Made by a program: the position numbers and the translations under genes
Notes under the pieces: generated by a model
Seen by the model: the letters and a program-made list of their open reading frames with translations, nothing else
Told to the model about the DNA's origin: nothing
The model's database searches: none
Source of the DNA: a bacterium
GTDB taxonomy: Bacteria; Bdellovibrionota; FAC87; UBA2466
Length of the DNA stretch: 6,592 bases
Direction of reading: 5' to 3'
Assembly: GCA_022842225.1 (NCBI GenBank)
Contig: JALHPX010000064.1
Location: 4,364-10,955 of the forward strand
Shown: in pieces, positions 5,729-6,592 of the stretch
Numbering within the stretch: the first letter of the stretch is position 1
Layout: each line of letters starts with the position of its first letter

Positions 5729-6592
5729 ATGGGTGGGTGTCTTAAACGGCGCAGCATGGCTGCGTTGTCGTTCGTTGCATTTTTCTGGAGTTCGCTTCTA
5801 GTCGCAACTCCCGCCGCAAAATTCAAATCTCAAATCAAAGCGGATTGGCAAAGCGGCTATGACTTGCTCCAAAAGGCCGGCACGGCTTACTTCACTCGCA
5901 AGGGCGATAAGGACAAACTGCAAATTGCTTACAGCGTGGTGAGAAATGAACACGCGGAAAAAGTGATTGTCCTCGTCCCCGGCTTCGCCGAAAGCCCCTA
6001 CAAGTACTCCGAATTAATCTATAACTTATTCGACGATGGCTACAGCATCGCTACCCTTAGCTTGCGCGGCATGGGATTGTCGTCGAGATATCCAAAACCT
6101 TCGGATATGGAAAAGGATCTGCACCTGCAGACCGTGCACGTTCGATCCGCTTCGGAATATGCCGCCGACCTCCAAACCTTCATCGAATCAGTCGTGGACG
6201 TCCAATTCCCGACGGAAACAAAATTTATCTTTGCGCACAGCACGGGCGGATTCGCTGCTGCTGACTACCTGGCTAGGGCGAAGCAATCGTCGATTAAAGC
6301 GGCAGTCTTAAATTCACCGCTCTTTCGCCTTCCCATCTCGACGTTCAACTACATCGTTCTAGGTACCGGCAGCCTGCTTTTTTCATCGCAATGGCCACCC
6401 TACCCTTTGCGAGAAACCTTCGATGCCAAAGCGGCCACCTTTGCCGACAATACCGATACGAATGATCAGACCCGCTGGGGCATCTACAATAAATTCCTGA
6501 CGGACAACACTCAGCTGATTCAAAGCCCGCCGTCACGCAATTGGATTCAAGCGATCCAAGCTGCCACCGCAGAAAAGGAAGATCGGAAGAGC
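5729..6592 (+). CDS. Exported alpha/beta hydrolase, lysophospholipase/monoacylglycerol-lipase-like, 3' truncated
   Basis: The frame runs without a stop from 5666 to the window end. ATG 5729 is chosen because GGGGG (5718-5722) sits six bases upstream and it opens a signal peptide: KRR, a hydrophobic core, and TPAA near residue 30. An in-frame ATG at 5693 lacks a ribosome site. The visible 284 genuine residues show VIVLVPGF (oxyanion region, 79-86), LSLRGMGLSS (110-119, the usual D-x-RGxGxS strand with Ser for Asp), HVRSASEYAADLQTFI (137-152) and nucleophile elbow AHSTGG with Ser171. This order and the HV-x-x-x-x-x-Y-x-x-DL segment fit the PldB/Hydrolase_4 group, which cleaves lysophospholipids or monoacylglycerols. 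The catalytic Asp and His should lie beyond the edge. The last four codons derive from adapter sequence. The gap to the upstream gene is 63 bases without a terminator, so co-transcription is likely. Confidence 0.88.
   Translation, partial: MGGCLKRRSMAALSFVAFFWSSLLVATPAAKFKSQIKADWQSGYDLLQKAGTAYFTRKGDKDKLQIAYSVVRNEHAEKVIVLVPGFAESPYKYSELIYNLFDDGYSIATLSLRGMGLSSRYPKPSDMEKDLHLQTVHVRSASEYAADLQTFIESVVDVQFPTETKFIFAHSTGGFAAADYLARAKQSSIKAAVLNSPLFRLPISTFNYIVLGTGSLLFSSQWPPYPLRETFDAKAATFADNTDTNDQTRWGIYNKFLTDNTQLIQSPPSRNWIQAIQAATAEKEDRKS
6580..6592 (+). other. Sequencing adapter remnant at contig end
   Basis: The last 13 bases, AGATCGGAAGAGC, are identical to the start of the common Illumina TruSeq adapter, and they sit exactly at the end of the sequence. 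A chance match of 13 bases at that very place is very unlikely. The sequence from here on is not genomic, and residues 285-288 of the hydrolase should be discarded. Confidence 0.9.

Overview
The window looks like one complete short contig from a Gram-negative bacterium of roughly 50% GC. Five of the seven protein genes carry a signal peptide or lipobox, which points to an outer membrane and active secretion. TTG and GTG starts, G-rich Shine-Dalgarno sites and secreted papain-like and repeat proteins would fit Bdellovibrionota, but no marker gene is present, so that placement is a guess. The right end is not biological: the last 13 bases match the start of the standard Illumina adapter, so the last gene is cut by the assembly.

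Left part (1-1312): the C-terminal third of an MFS efflux-type transporter, then a TTG-started exported protein with a class I glutamine-amidotransferase fold (BPL_N-like) and an intact Cys-His-Glu triad. Middle (1313-1843): a convergent minus-strand gene for a small Gln/Gly/Trp-rich lipoprotein. Just upstream of it on the same strand is an open frame with coding-like composition but no start codon (1681-1854), possibly the 3' remnant of a decayed gene. Next (1844-3580): an exported protein whose mature part consists entirely of seven 35-residue repeats, followed 18 bases later by a ten-helix EamA/DMT transporter.

Right part (3581-6592): a secreted papain-family (C1) cysteine peptidase with pro-region, full catalytic set and a C-terminal Ig/PKD-like domain; a small exported protein of unknown function whose Shine-Dalgarno can pair with an upstream anti-SD segment; and the start of an exported lysophospholipase/monoacylglycerol-lipase-like alpha/beta hydrolase. 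These three could form an extracellular digestion set.

No RNA gene, CRISPR array, transposase or integrase is visible. The least explained items are the seven-repeat protein, the headless antisense frame, the W-motif lipoprotein and the two candidate SD-masking hairpins.
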